IMG/VR virus record: IMGVR_UViG_3300021957_000024
Location: 1-64,000 of that record
DNA: 64,000 nt
DNA from: a virus
Strand: one strand, 5' to 3'
The notes under the pieces are model-generated. The model ran no database searches, was not told where the DNA came from, and was given only the letters and a program-made list of their open reading frames with translations. Shown here piece after piece: positions 7,287 to 15,723 of the stretch. The translations under genes and the position numbers were made by a program. Numbering within the stretch: position 1 is the first letter of the stretch; each line of letters begins with the position of its first letter.

Positions 7287-9071
7287 TTAACCATCACACG
7301 CAACACAATCAGGGTCTACCGCTCTTGTTGCGATATCTCCTCTAAGAACTGATTCAGTTCTCATATAATATAGAGTTTTAATTCCTTGTTTCCAAGCCTC
7401 TAATGTAACTTGATTAATCCACTTCGGTGTTGCAATCGAAGGGAATGCAAGATTTAATGAAACTCCTTGGTCAATGTACTGTTGTCTAACACCAGCTTGT
7501 TTAACCAAGTCCATTTGATTTATTTCTTTGAATGTTCTGAACACATCCTTGACAGGGTAGATTTTTTCTCTATCACCATTAGTGATATCTTTACAAAGAA
7601 CTATTTTACCATCTAAGTAACACCACTTATCTAATTCTTTGATATCTTGTACTGAACCTCCATCTTCTAAAATCTTATCCCAAGTTTCTTTATTATTGAT
7701 ACCTGCTTTTCTCAATATCTTTACCAACTCTGTATTCTTTCTAATAAAAGTTCCCTTTGCAGTTTGTTCGGTGAATATATTCGCCGCCCAAGGTTCGATA
7801 CCAGCAGATACATTTCCAGCTAATTTAGAGTTACTAACTGTTGGAGCAACTGCTCTAAGGTGAGTATTTCTAAATCCACTTTCTCTACACCAAAGAGGTT
7901 CACCATATTCTGTTGCTAAATCTCTTGAAGCTCTATCTGATTCGATTTTAATTTGTGAAAAGATTTTACGAGTTTCGAATTGTGCTTCCATTCCTTCAAA
8001 TGGAATACCTCTTTGTTGTAAGTAAGTATGCCAACCTAAAACTCCTAATCCTAATGCTCTACCCTTTTCAGCAGATGCAACTGAATTTTCGAATCCTCTC
8101 ATGTTTTTTGCTTTCTGAATAAATTCGGATAATACACCATCTAAGAACCAAGTTGCAGTATAAATTAAATCAGTATCTCTCCACTCATTATATTTTGCTA
8201 AGTTGATTGAAGATAAACAACAAACAAATGAATGGTTCTCATCTGTATGTAATGTAATTTCAGAACAAATATTTGTCATATGAACTTTTAATCCATTCTT
8301 TTTATACATTTGAGGGTTTTGTTTGTTTATATTGCCCTTAAACATAATATAAGGTTCACCAGTTGCTTTTCTTTTTTGTAGTAATTTTCCCCACTTTCTT
8401 CTTGCTTCTGGTTCACCTTGTTCGAGTTTTCTCATAAACTTATCACCTACAACTGCACATTGGTGTAGATTTAGTGATTGTCTATTTACATCTCCTTTAG
8501 GTTCTCTAATTTCTAACCACTCTTCAAAGTCTTTGTGTTCAATATTAAGGTTAACTGAAGCAGCACCTCTTCTTACTGAACCTTGGTTTGTAGCAAGGAT
8601 TGTAGAATCATATATTTTACAAAATGGTACAACACCATCAGATGTTCCATTGCCTGTAATGGTTGCTCCTGCTGGTCTAATTTGGTTCACACCAATACCA
8701 ACTCCACCTCCATGTTTTGCAAGTAACATTAGTTCTAAATTCTTTTTACCAATATCATAAATCGAATCGGCAACATCGATACCAAAACAAGATATAGGTA
8801 ATCCTCTATCAGTACCAGTATTAGAAAGAACTGGTGTTGCTAAATTCAACCAACCTTTCCAAATATAATCGAAGAACTTAGTTGCCATTTGAGGTTTACC
8901 TAATCTTTGAGCAACTCTTGTTGCAACTCTCCAATAAGCATCTTTAGGTTTTTCACCAGGAAGTAAATATCCTTTAGATATAGTTTTTACATATATCTCT
9001 GTGTTACCCCATGATGGAAAATCAACATCAATTTCCCACCCTAGCTCTTCGCCATAGTTTTTACTTGCCAT
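7287..9071 (-). CDS. nrdA: Class Ia ribonucleoside-diphosphate reductase, large subunit
   Basis: 594 residues. The active-site triad N267-x-C269-x-E271 (NICSE), the redox cysteines C95 (ISCF) and C284/285 (FVCCL), the radical-transfer pair Y568-Y569 and the C-terminal CxxC (C589, C592) are all present. The protein converts ribonucleotides to deoxyribonucleotides for phage DNA synthesis. It is about 165 residues shorter than E. coli NrdA and starts directly in the N-terminal helical region. The ATP-cone allosteric domain that gives dATP inhibition therefore appears to be missing, which would suit unrestrained dNTP production. It lies between nrdB and thioredoxin with 14-19 base gaps. Confidence 0.97.
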   Translation of the reverse strand: MASKNYGEELGWEIDVDFPSWGNTEIYVKTISKGYLLPGEKPKDAYWRVATRVAQRLGKPQMATKFFDYIWKGWLNLATPVLSNTGTDRGLPISCFGIDVADSIYDIGKKNLELMLLAKHGGGVGIGVNQIRPAGATITGNGTSDGVVPFCKIYDSTILATNQGSVRRGAASVNLNIEHKDFEEWLEIREPKGDVNRQSLNLHQCAVVGDKFMRKLEQGEPEARRKWGKLLQKRKATGEPYIMFKGNINKQNPQMYKKNGLKVHMTNICSEITLHTDENHSFVCCLSSINLAKYNEWRDTDLIYTATWFLDGVLSEFIQKAKNMRGFENSVASAEKGRALGLGVLGWHTYLQQRGIPFEGMEAQFETRKIFSQIKIESDRASRDLATEYGEPLWCRESGFRNTHLRAVAPTVSNSKLAGNVSAGIEPWAANIFTEQTAKGTFIRKNTELVKILRKAGINNKETWDKILEDGGSVQDIKELDKWCYLDGKIVLCKDITNGDREKIYPVKDVFRTFKEINQMDLVKQAGVRQQYIDQGVSLNLAFPSIATPKWINQVTLEAWKQGIKTLYYMRTESVLRGDIATRAVDPDCVACDG

Positions 9072-9085
9072 AATCTATTATTTAT

Positions 9086-10081
9086 TTAAAATAAGTCATC
9101 CCAATCTTCACCTTCATTTGCCTTAGAATAATCGGTAGGTCTAATAGCAAAGAAATCGGTGTGAGTATGACCACCTGTAAGATGATAGAACCATTCTAAC
9201 TTTTCTGATTTCTTTTTATTGAATTCATGAATTGGTTCGTATCCTAATTCTTGTAATTTTTGATTTGTTCTATCTTTAATGAATTCTTTTAAATCATCTT
9301 TTTCAAGATTTTCTAAATCACCCATTTCGAACATTTTATCAATAAAGTTACATTCTAAATCAATAATCAGTTTAGATGCTTCTTCTATTGAATTTTTACA
9401 TTGTTCTAACAATTCTGGATATTCATCACACATATGTCTGAACAATTGACAACCCATACGAGAATGTAGAGATTCATCTCTTACACTCCACTTCATTTGT
9501 TGTCCAATACCTTTAAGTTTGTTTCTCATTTGAAATGAGTAAAGTACCGCAAAAGAAGAATATAAACTAACTCCTTCTGCGAATGCTGAAAAGATTGCTA
9601 AACTTCTACCAACTTCTTGTCTTGCCTTTTCGTTGGTTTGTAAATCTTCATGTGTCCAATCAGCCGTTGTTGAAGTTAGGAGTTCAAATTTCTCAGCAGT
9701 TGCAGGTTCGTGCAAAAATGCCGAGAAATCTTCTAATCCTAATGTCTCATTTAGATATGAATAAGCTGTAGCGTGAATAGTTTCTTGTGAACCAAACATC
9801 ATAGCCATCTGTCTGATTTCATGTTTAGGAAACCACTTGGTTACCATGTTAGTCCAATAATCAGAAACTGCACATTCGGTTTGAGCAAATCCAAGTAAGA
9901 TATTTCCAACCAAATTCTTTTCTGCAGGTGTAAGTGTTTCGTTCCAATCTTTAACATCCATTTGCATGGGTATCTCAGTATGGAGCCAAAATGCTTGTGC
10001 CTGTTTCAACCAACCTTCTGTATAGTAGATTGGATATTCGAATGGTTTGAAAGGGATTCTTTCTTGGAATAATTTACTCAT
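9086..10081 (-). CDS. nrdB: Class Ia ribonucleoside-diphosphate reductase, small subunit
   Basis: 331 residues. Metal ligands are visible as E69, E100-x-x-H103, E169 and E203-x-x-H206 (RDESLH). The tyrosyl-radical residue is Y107 in QETIHATAY. The di-iron ferritin-like protein generates the radical used by NrdA, encoded 14 bases downstream. An AAGG lies before the ATG. The C-terminal residues EGEDWDDLF resemble the acidic tail that docks into NrdA. Confidence 0.97.
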   Translation of the reverse strand: MSKLFQERIPFKPFEYPIYYTEGWLKQAQAFWLHTEIPMQMDVKDWNETLTPAEKNLVGNILLGFAQTECAVSDYWTNMVTKWFPKHEIRQMAMMFGSQETIHATAYSYLNETLGLEDFSAFLHEPATAEKFELLTSTTADWTHEDLQTNEKARQEVGRSLAIFSAFAEGVSLYSSFAVLYSFQMRNKLKGIGQQMKWSVRDESLHSRMGCQLFRHMCDEYPELLEQCKNSIEEASKLIIDLECNFIDKMFEMGDLENLEKDDLKEFIKDRTNQKLQELGYEPIHEFNKKKSEKLEWFYHLTGGHTHTDFFAIRPTDYSKANEGEDWDDLF

Positions 10082-10090
10082 GTTATAACC

Positions 10091-10261
10091 TTATTTGTTT
10101 TCTTCTACTGACGCTTTTCTGTAATCTGTTACTAACTTTTTGATTTCACCGATGTGTTTTCTAGCTCTCGATTTAGCTGCTTTAGATGAACCATTGTGTT
10201 CATCCTCAAATTGAACGAATAAATCTTTAATTTGTTCAAATAGTTCTTGTGAATTTGCCAT
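10091..10261 (-). CDS. Histone H1-like DNA-binding protein
   Basis: 56 residues (MANSQELFEQIKDLFVQF at the start), too short for many gene finders. The central KAAKSRARKHIGEIKKL and closing YRKASVEENK match the pattern of small histone H1-like proteins widespread in Bacteroidota, which have KAAxxRxRKxxxEIKKL. It probably binds and compacts DNA. AAGGAA lies before the ATG. It is nine bases upstream of nrdB and first in the nrdB-nrdA-thioredoxin cluster. Acquisition from a host genome is likely (inference). Confidence 0.75.
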   Translation of the reverse strand: MANSQELFEQIKDLFVQFEDEHNGSSKAAKSRARKHIGEIKKLVTDYRKASVEENK

Positions 10262-10421
10262 AAAATATTCCTTTTTTAATTTTTGTTTTTGAAGTGACCA
10301 ACTATCTGGTCGTGTTTATAATTATAGTATATATTGAAAAACGAAATAGATTTTCAATTAATTTTTATTTTTATACATTTAATTTTTTTATTGGTTTAGG
10401 TGTAATAATTTTTTTGATAGA
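10262..10421. other. Intergenic region with two inverted repeats
   Basis: 160 A/T-rich bases without a gene. It holds GACCA-N6-TGGTC (10296-10311) close to the histone-like gene and TTGAAAA-N10-TTTTCAA (10334-10357). The first could be an operator or leader hairpin. No convincing promoter matching either family in this genome was found. Confidence 0.4.
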
Positions 10422-11783
10422 CTAACCCATATTTTCTACATACTTTTTATGTAAAAGTTTTTTTGTTTCTAACTGACCACTTGCAGCTTGTTTTTGTGCA
10501 ATTACTCCATCTGGTGAATTACCTTCATAAACTTCAATGTAACCTGTGTTGGTATTCATTTTACATGGGAAAGTAATTCCATCTGGTCCAAATCTGTTCT
10601 TCATTATATGAGCCCGAGCAGTATCATTAAGTTTATCTTTTGATTTTCTACTCCAACTCATAATGAAATCAGCGTTCATTACCTTTGCATAAGAATCAGC
10701 AATTTTATCAGCCTCAATAACTTCTGAATCAATAGCCGAACGATTGGTTTGAGATGCAGTCCATACTGGTATTTCAAGTGCACCACTCATACCTCTTAAA
10801 TCAATATAAACACCACCTTGTTCTGCATAAGTTGAATCAGTTTTATTTGAATCTGATAATAGTAAATCTGCATAATCTACTATAATTAAATCAGGTTTAT
10901 TATCAGAAACTATCATTTTTTCAATATGTTGATTTAACTTTCTAACAGAAACTCCCTTTGGTGGAAAATACTTAATAAGTAAGTTTCCTTGTAATGATTG
11001 AATTTTTGATTTAACCTCATCTTTTCTTTCCTTTAATTCGGTGGAAGGTATTTGAGTAAATACAGTATCATATCTAGCACCAACATAATGTTCCGATAAT
11101 TCCATAGAATAATGAACTACACTTAAACCTCTTCTAACGGCATCTGCACCTATTGCAGTAAGTATCCAAGTTTTACCTACACCAGAAGGAGCAACAATTA
11201 CACCAAGTTCTCCAGGTCCTAATCCACCATCCATTAAATCATTTATAGGTTTCCAATTAGTTGGAACAGTTGAACGCTTTAAATCTTCCATACGGTCATC
11301 AAAATCTTCTTTATAATCCAATCCTAAATCAGTATCTTGTCCAATTTTAGTTGCTTTATCAACTAAATCTTTAATTCTATCGTAATTTCCAGCTTTTAAT
11401 AAATCAACCGATTGTAGAATAACACCTTTTAGATTTTGATTAATACAGAAATCTGTAAATTCATTTTTTATATAATCTAAATCTACATTACCTATTTGAG
11501 TAAACACATGTCTGAGTTGTTCAACAATAGTTTTTTTAAGTATTTCATTATCTAACTTTGATAACTGTCCTTTGAATACATCAAGAGTAGGTGGTTTTTT
11601 ATAATCGTCATGATATGCAAGTATTTCAGATACTATCCATTTATTAGCATCATTTTCAAAAAACTTTGAAGTTGTAACTTCAGATATTGTATCTAAAAAT
11701 TTACCATCAGTAAGTAATGAAGATACAACCTTTGATTGAAAAGATTGACCATATTTTGATAAAGTATCTAAATCTTGCTGCAT
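10422..11783 (-). CDS. 41: Replicative DNA helicase, DnaB / T4 gp41-like
   Basis: 453 residues. An N-terminal helical domain of about 170 residues is followed by a RecA-type ATPase core: Walker A APSGVGKT (198-205), the acidic MELSE element, Walker B LIIVDYADLL, and a SQTNR-like sensor. Hexameric helicases of this kind unwind the lagging strand ahead of the gp43 polymerase. A host-like promoter lies 23 bases upstream and no Shine-Dalgarno sequence is seen. Length agrees with T4 gp41 (475). Confidence 0.92.
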   Translation of the reverse strand: MQQDLDTLSKYGQSFQSKVVSSLLTDGKFLDTISEVTTSKFFENDANKWIVSEILAYHDDYKKPPTLDVFKGQLSKLDNEILKKTIVEQLRHVFTQIGNVDLDYIKNEFTDFCINQNLKGVILQSVDLLKAGNYDRIKDLVDKATKIGQDTDLGLDYKEDFDDRMEDLKRSTVPTNWKPINDLMDGGLGPGELGVIVAPSGVGKTWILTAIGADAVRRGLSVVHYSMELSEHYVGARYDTVFTQIPSTELKERKDEVKSKIQSLQGNLLIKYFPPKGVSVRKLNQHIEKMIVSDNKPDLIIVDYADLLLSDSNKTDSTYAEQGGVYIDLRGMSGALEIPVWTASQTNRSAIDSEVIEADKIADSYAKVMNADFIMSWSRKSKDKLNDTARAHIMKNRFGPDGITFPCKMNTNTGYIEVYEGNSPDGVIAQKQAASGQLETKKLLHKKYVENMG

Positions 11784-11805
11784 TGATTAAATGTATTTAT
11801 AAGTA

Positions 11806-11837
11806 CAAATATACGAAAAATATTTGAAACTACCAAA
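11806..11837 (-). promoter_or_regulatory. Bacteroidota-type promoter for the helicase
   Basis: Minus-strand TTTG (11837-11834), 20 bases, TATATTTG (11813-11806). The -33 element abuts the stop codon of the FEN gene. The sequence after the -7 element (TACTT) is identical to that of the polymerase promoter. Confidence 0.8.
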
Positions 11838-12893
11838 TTATTTTGTAATAAAGTTTCCAAATGTTCTTTTTAACCAATCATTTATATCTCCAAAGTTGTT
11901 TACTACTTTATATTTTAATAAAATTTTCATAAAATTCATTTTATTAAGTGGAGTTATATCTTCATTAAATCTATCTAAAACATTCATTTTTATTGAACCT
12001 GAAATATCAACATTTTTTAGTTGCATTAATTTTTCATTTAAAATAATTTGTTTTTTGGCAGCTAAAATATCTTTATATAATTTTATTTTACCTTTCGTTT
12101 CTTCGAGTTTTTTTTCAGTTAATTGAAATAACTCATCTACTGTAATAGTTTGTTCATCAGTCAACTCTGGAAACCTTTTTAAAAGGGTCTTAATACCACA
12201 CCCATATATGCCTGGTATGTTATCAGATTTATCTCCATCTAAAATTCTATAAATAAGCATATTATTAGGATGTAAACCATATTCTTCTTGTACTACTTTC
12301 TGATTGTAAATCTTCTTTTTAGTAGGAGACCATATAATAGTTTTCTCATCTACTAATTGTAAGAAATCTTTATCAGTAGACATTAAAACTGCTTGTTCAT
12401 CTTCTTTTAAAAGTTGTTCTGATATATATGCCATGATATCATCGGCTTCAACACCATCATATATCATAGTGGTAATTGGTAATCCATGCAACAATTCGTT
12501 TAACCAAACATATTGTCTTTTCATAGATTCTCGTTCTTCCTCATCGTTCATTAACTCATTATATGCACGATTCATTCTCAATTTACTTTTTCCTCGATTA
12601 GCTTTGTAACCTTCAAAAAGTTTTTTACGATTCCTTGAACCACCTTGGCCATCAAACGCTACAACAACACGAGTCGGTTGAACTTGTCTTATTGCGTATC
12701 CAATAGATTTTAAAGTACCTGTAACACCTCCAACATGGTCTCCATTATCATTTAAAGTTGGAATAGATGTCCAACATCTGATAAAAGTGTTTAAACCATC
12801 GATAATTAATACACGAGAATTCTTGTGTCTATCGATATTTTGGTCTCGGTTCTTTTCAACCGACTCTAGAATGTTTTTGTAGAGTTCTTTCAT
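11838..12893 (-). CDS. rnh: FEN-family 5'-3' exonuclease / RNase H (T4 rnh-like)
   Basis: 351 residues. LIIDGLN (D32) opens the PIN-like nuclease core. It is followed by VVAFDG, the acidic pair YDGVEADD, STDKDFLQL and DGDKSDNIPG with a helix-hairpin-helix (GIYGCGIKTLL). These are the metal-binding acids and DNA-binding motif of flap endonucleases. In T4, Rnh removes RNA primers from Okazaki fragments. It lies between helicase and recombinase genes, and its ATG overlaps the stop of the upstream 75-residue gene. Confidence 0.93.
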   Translation of the reverse strand: MKELYKNILESVEKNRDQNIDRHKNSRVLIIDGLNTFIRCWTSIPTLNDNGDHVGGVTGTLKSIGYAIRQVQPTRVVVAFDGQGGSRNRKKLFEGYKANRGKSKLRMNRAYNELMNDEEERESMKRQYVWLNELLHGLPITTMIYDGVEADDIMAYISEQLLKEDEQAVLMSTDKDFLQLVDEKTIIWSPTKKKIYNQKVVQEEYGLHPNNMLIYRILDGDKSDNIPGIYGCGIKTLLKRFPELTDEQTITVDELFQLTEKKLEETKGKIKLYKDILAAKKQIILNEKLMQLKNVDISGSIKMNVLDRFNEDITPLNKMNFMKILLKYKVVNNFGDINDWLKRTFGNFITK

Positions 12894-13120
12894 TATAAAA
12901 CTTCTTTTAAACCTTCTTCAAAGTAATCTTCTAATGCATTCAATCTATCATCAGCATCTACTAACATAACGAGAGCTTCCTCTGCGTTTTTGTAGAAATC
13001 TTCAGTAGAATGGTCACCAATACCAACTGCTTTATTCCCAAGAAGTTCTAAAGAAAGTAGAGCTTTGGCTTTATCAGCCTCGGCACTACTTTTTAACATT
13101 GTATATAACTTTTTATCCAT
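12893..13120 (-). CDS. Hypothetical acidic protein in replication cluster
   Basis: 75 residues beginning MDKKLYTMLKSSAEADKAK, predominantly helical in appearance and acidic at the C terminus. No known motif. It overlaps the FEN start and lies 11 bases downstream of uvsX, so it is co-transcribed with replication and recombination genes. Function unknown. Confidence 0.75.
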   Translation of the reverse strand: MDKKLYTMLKSSAEADKAKALLSLELLGNKAVGIGDHSTEDFYKNAEEALVMLVDADDRLNALEDYFEEGLKEVL

Positions 13121-13131
13121 AATTAATTTTT

Positions 13132-14256
13132 TTATTCGGTGCTACCTTCGGTATCAATTTCCATTGAATCAATATCAAGTGTATCGGATTTATATTGTAA
13201 AATAGATTCTTCACATATTTTTTTGTAAATTTGTTCTTTTACATCCTCTCTATCTTCCATTAACTTAATGAAATCTTTAGATTGGAATTTTAATTCCTCA
13301 CCTGTATCTGTATCAACATAAGTGTACCAAGCACCCGCTTGTTTTACTAATTTATTTTCTTTCATTACCTTCAACCAAGAGCCATAATTATCGATTCCTC
13401 TATCGAAATAGATTTCGAAATCAGCAGCTCTTAATGGTGGTCCCATACGGTTTTTTACAACTTGACAACGAACTTTCATTCCAACTGTCCTATCATTTCC
13501 ATTTACCTTTTGTTTGATTTGTCCCATACCTTTCAACCTCAATCTTACAGATGCGTGAAAAGCTAGTGCTTTTCCACCACTTGTAGTCCATGGGTCTCCG
13601 AATGGCATAGCATTCATCTTTTGTCTAAGTTGATTAGTGAATACTAATGAGATTTTTTGTCTACCAATCATATTGGTAATCTTTCTCATTGCCTTCGAAA
13701 TAATAATTGCTTTATCAGTAGCATATCCATCTTTATTGTAATCTGCAGCTAATTCTGTTTTTGTTGATGCAGCTGCAACTGAATCTACTACGATAGTTAC
13801 AATTTTATCTTTCGAAGTTTCTCTAACCTTTTCAATGATAGTTTCTGTAAAATCAAAGATTTGTTCAACCGAATCTGCTGATACATAAAGAAGTTTAGAA
13901 ACGTCAACACCGATTGCTTCTAAAAATTCTCTACTTACTGCAGTTTCAGTATCAATCAATACTGCAACTCCACCTTGTTTCTGCGTTTCCGCTAACAAGT
14001 GAGCCGATAGTAATGATTTTCCACTTTGTTCTAAACCTGTAATTTCTGTGATTCTACCAACTGGTAGTCCACCATAGGGACGATTTGAAACGGCAACATC
14101 TAACATAGCACATCCAGTCGATATCCACCCTTCTACATTCGTAGGGGCTTCATCTGAATCAAGGAAGTATGCAACCTTTTGGTCTTTCGAATATTTATTC
14201 AACTCCCCTGCTAGAATATCTGCTAGGTCTAGTTCTTTTGCTTTCTTTTTCGCCAT
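13132..14256 (-). CDS. uvsX: RecA-like recombinase, T4 UvsX-like
   Basis: 374 residues (T4 UvsX has 391). Walker A is GLEQSGKS (74-81). IVTIVVDSVAA gives Walker B, and LVFTNQLRQKM followed by TTSGGKAL gives the L2 DNA-binding region of RecA-family proteins. It forms filaments on ssDNA and drives strand exchange for recombination-dependent replication. It is flanked by the gp32-like gene upstream and the FEN gene downstream, as expected for a T4-like core. Confidence 0.95.
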   Translation of the reverse strand: MAKKKAKELDLADILAGELNKYSKDQKVAYFLDSDEAPTNVEGWISTGCAMLDVAVSNRPYGGLPVGRITEITGLEQSGKSLLSAHLLAETQKQGGVAVLIDTETAVSREFLEAIGVDVSKLLYVSADSVEQIFDFTETIIEKVRETSKDKIVTIVVDSVAAASTKTELAADYNKDGYATDKAIIISKAMRKITNMIGRQKISLVFTNQLRQKMNAMPFGDPWTTSGGKALAFHASVRLRLKGMGQIKQKVNGNDRTVGMKVRCQVVKNRMGPPLRAADFEIYFDRGIDNYGSWLKVMKENKLVKQAGAWYTYVDTDTGEELKFQSKDFIKLMEDREDVKEQIYKKICEESILQYKSDTLDIDSMEIDTEGSTE

Positions 14257-14267
14257 GTAATTTTAAA

Positions 14268-15089
14268 TTAGTTGTTAAACAAATCATCAAATGCAGCAGC
14301 AACATCATCAGTTTTCTTTGAATCTGATTTTTCAGTTACTTCTTTAGAACCTCCCATATCATGAGATACAGTTGTTTCTTTTTTAGGTGCAGTTGAAAGA
14401 GTTTCTTGAGAAACTGAGTCACCTCCACTTTCTGCAGTTGGGTTCAACCAACCTTCTAATACTGATTTTAATTCATCATAAGATAATTCAGAATATAAAT
14501 CTGTAATTTCGGTTTGTGATTCAATAAATGCAGTTGCTCTTGTTGCATCTTCACTTACTGGTGTTTCATTTGGTTTAACTCTAATAGTAGTAGTTGGATA
14601 AGTAGTACCAGCTTCTTCTGCTGATTTATACTCGATTGTTAAATCTCTACCACTTGTTGGGTCGGTAATATCACCATAATCAGGATCTGCAATATATCCA
14701 AGAATTTCTTGATATACTGTTTTACCAAATCCCCAAAATCTTACTCCTTCACCTTCTTCACCTCTTACAACAACAGGTACGAAAGTTCTTAACTTTGGTT
14801 CCATAGCTTTTGCAGCTTTCCAATCATCTTTATCACCCATTCTTTTTAGTTTATCTGCAAACTCTACAATAGGGTCTGGTCTACCAAAAGATTGTGGTGA
14901 AAGATAAGTTTTGTTGTTAATGTTGTAGTGAAAATACAATTCGATAAATGGATTATCTTTGTCGAATTTGTAAGGAACGATTCTTACTTGATGTTTACCT
15001 GGAGTAGGTTTCCACAAAGAGTCTGATTTTCTTTGTGTGTTTTGTAGTTTGTTCAGCCTACTTCTGATTGCGTTAATGTCTAATGCCAT
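14268..15089 (-). CDS. 32: Single-stranded DNA-binding protein, gp32-like
   Basis: 273 residues (T4 gp32 has 301). It opens MALDINAIRSRLNKLQ, followed by a basic, aromatic core with RIVPYKF. It ends in a Ser/Thr/Asp-rich linker and an acidic tip, AAFDDLFNN, as expected for the protein-interaction tail. It contains no cysteine, so it lacks the zinc site of T4 gp32. It coats ssDNA during replication next to uvsX. It has its own promoter and an unusual leader resembling an autogenous operator. Confidence 0.88.
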   Translation of the reverse strand: MALDINAIRSRLNKLQNTQRKSDSLWKPTPGKHQVRIVPYKFDKDNPFIELYFHYNINNKTYLSPQSFGRPDPIVEFADKLKRMGDKDDWKAAKAMEPKLRTFVPVVVRGEEGEGVRFWGFGKTVYQEILGYIADPDYGDITDPTSGRDLTIEYKSAEEAGTTYPTTTIRVKPNETPVSEDATRATAFIESQTEITDLYSELSYDELKSVLEGWLNPTAESGGDSVSQETLSTAPKKETTVSHDMGGSKEVTEKSDSKKTDDVAAAFDDLFNN

Positions 15090-15164
15090 AATGTTTAAAT
15101 TTTTAAATTGTTAATAAATAATTAATTTTAAGTTTAAATTTTGAGTGCTAAACTAACAACACTC
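15090..15164 (-). promoter_or_regulatory. gp32 leader: hairpin followed by unstructured A/U tract (possible autogenous operator)
   Basis: On the minus strand the leader begins with a hairpin (GAGTG at 15164-15160 pairing with CACTC at 15147-15143, extendable by a G-U pair). About 50 nearly pure A/U bases then reach the ATG, with repeated TTTAAA/TTAAAA units. T4 gene 32 mRNA has the same layout: a 5' structure, then an unstructured A/U tract that gp32 coats to block its own translation. Confidence 0.5.
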
Positions 15165-15169
15165 GGTGT

Positions 15170-15181
15170 ATATATAAATAT
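15170..15181 (-). promoter_or_regulatory. Late-type motif TATATTTATATA upstream of gp32
   Basis: Minus-strand TATATTTATATA with no TTTG at -33. It is the same element that precedes structural genes, here placed just before the gp32 leader hairpin. Confidence 0.5.
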
Positions 15182-15187
15182 AATAAA

Positions 15188-15215
15188 ACTCAAAAAATAC
15201 ACCGAATTTTTGAGT
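15188..15215 (-). terminator. A/T-rich hairpin after the short methylase gene
   Basis: ACTCAAAAA (15188-15196) and TTTTTGAGT (15207-15215) form a 9-bp stem with a 10-base loop, followed on the minus strand by TTTTATT. The loop bases TCGGTGTAT repeat in inverted orientation at 15163-15171. It is weak as a terminator because the stem is A/T-rich. Confidence 0.4.
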
Positions 15216-15222
15216 TATTTTA

Positions 15223-15723
15223 TCATAAAAATTGATTTAATTTTACTTCAATATCACTTACATCTGATGGTGTTTCATCGAATCTATAATGATAAGTAAG
15301 TGCATCTGCACAAACAATATTTTTATCAAGGATATCCAAAATTTCTTCAGTTGGATTTGGTCCTCCCAATCTTTCTTTACATAACTTTACATTATCTTCC
15401 ATAAGTTCTACTCCATAAGTTGTAGAAAGTGCTTGTTCTAAAGTACAATGACTTCTTTCCATTTTTCTGATTACTACTTCGGAAAGGAATTGACCATCAC
15501 CACACGATGGGTCTAAAAATGTTTTAGTTGAGTTTGAAAATAGTTCCGAATCTCGTTCTTCAAGTTTATCCAACATTTCCTGCACCAATGGTGTAGGAGT
15601 AAATACTTCAGCCGTTTCTTTTACTCGAAGTTTATCTCTTTCTATACCACTCATATAAGAGCGATTTCTACTATGTTCAATAAAATTATCCAACATAGTT
15701 TTCAATGTAGTTAATATCTTCAA
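15223..15723 (-). CDS. Short adenine-methylase-like protein lacking motif IV
   Basis: 166 residues. AEVFTPTPLVQEML and FLDPSCGDGQFL are the N-terminal and SAM-binding motifs of Eco57I/type I adenine methylases, and ADALTYHYRFD follows. The protein ends where the catalytic NPPY/F segment should begin, so it should bind SAM but not methylate DNA alone. It overlaps the NPPY-containing methylase gene by 38 bases and may act as its partner. I recall similar short proteins in other marine phages, which argues against simple decay. It is the last gene of the four-gene operon. Confidence 0.75.
   Translation of the reverse strand: MKILTTLKTMLDNFIEHSRNRSYMSGIERDKLRVKETAEVFTPTPLVQEMLDKLEERDSELFSNSTKTFLDPSCGDGQFLSEVVIRKMERSHCTLEQALSTTYGVELMEDNVKLCKERLGGPNPTEEILDILDKNIVCADALTYHYRFDETPSDVSDIEVKLNQFL

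Noticed and set aside
10262-10421. tRNA gene in the intergenic region
   Set aside because: No cloverleaf, T-loop or CCA-adjacent acceptor stem could be found; the sequence is almost only A and T.
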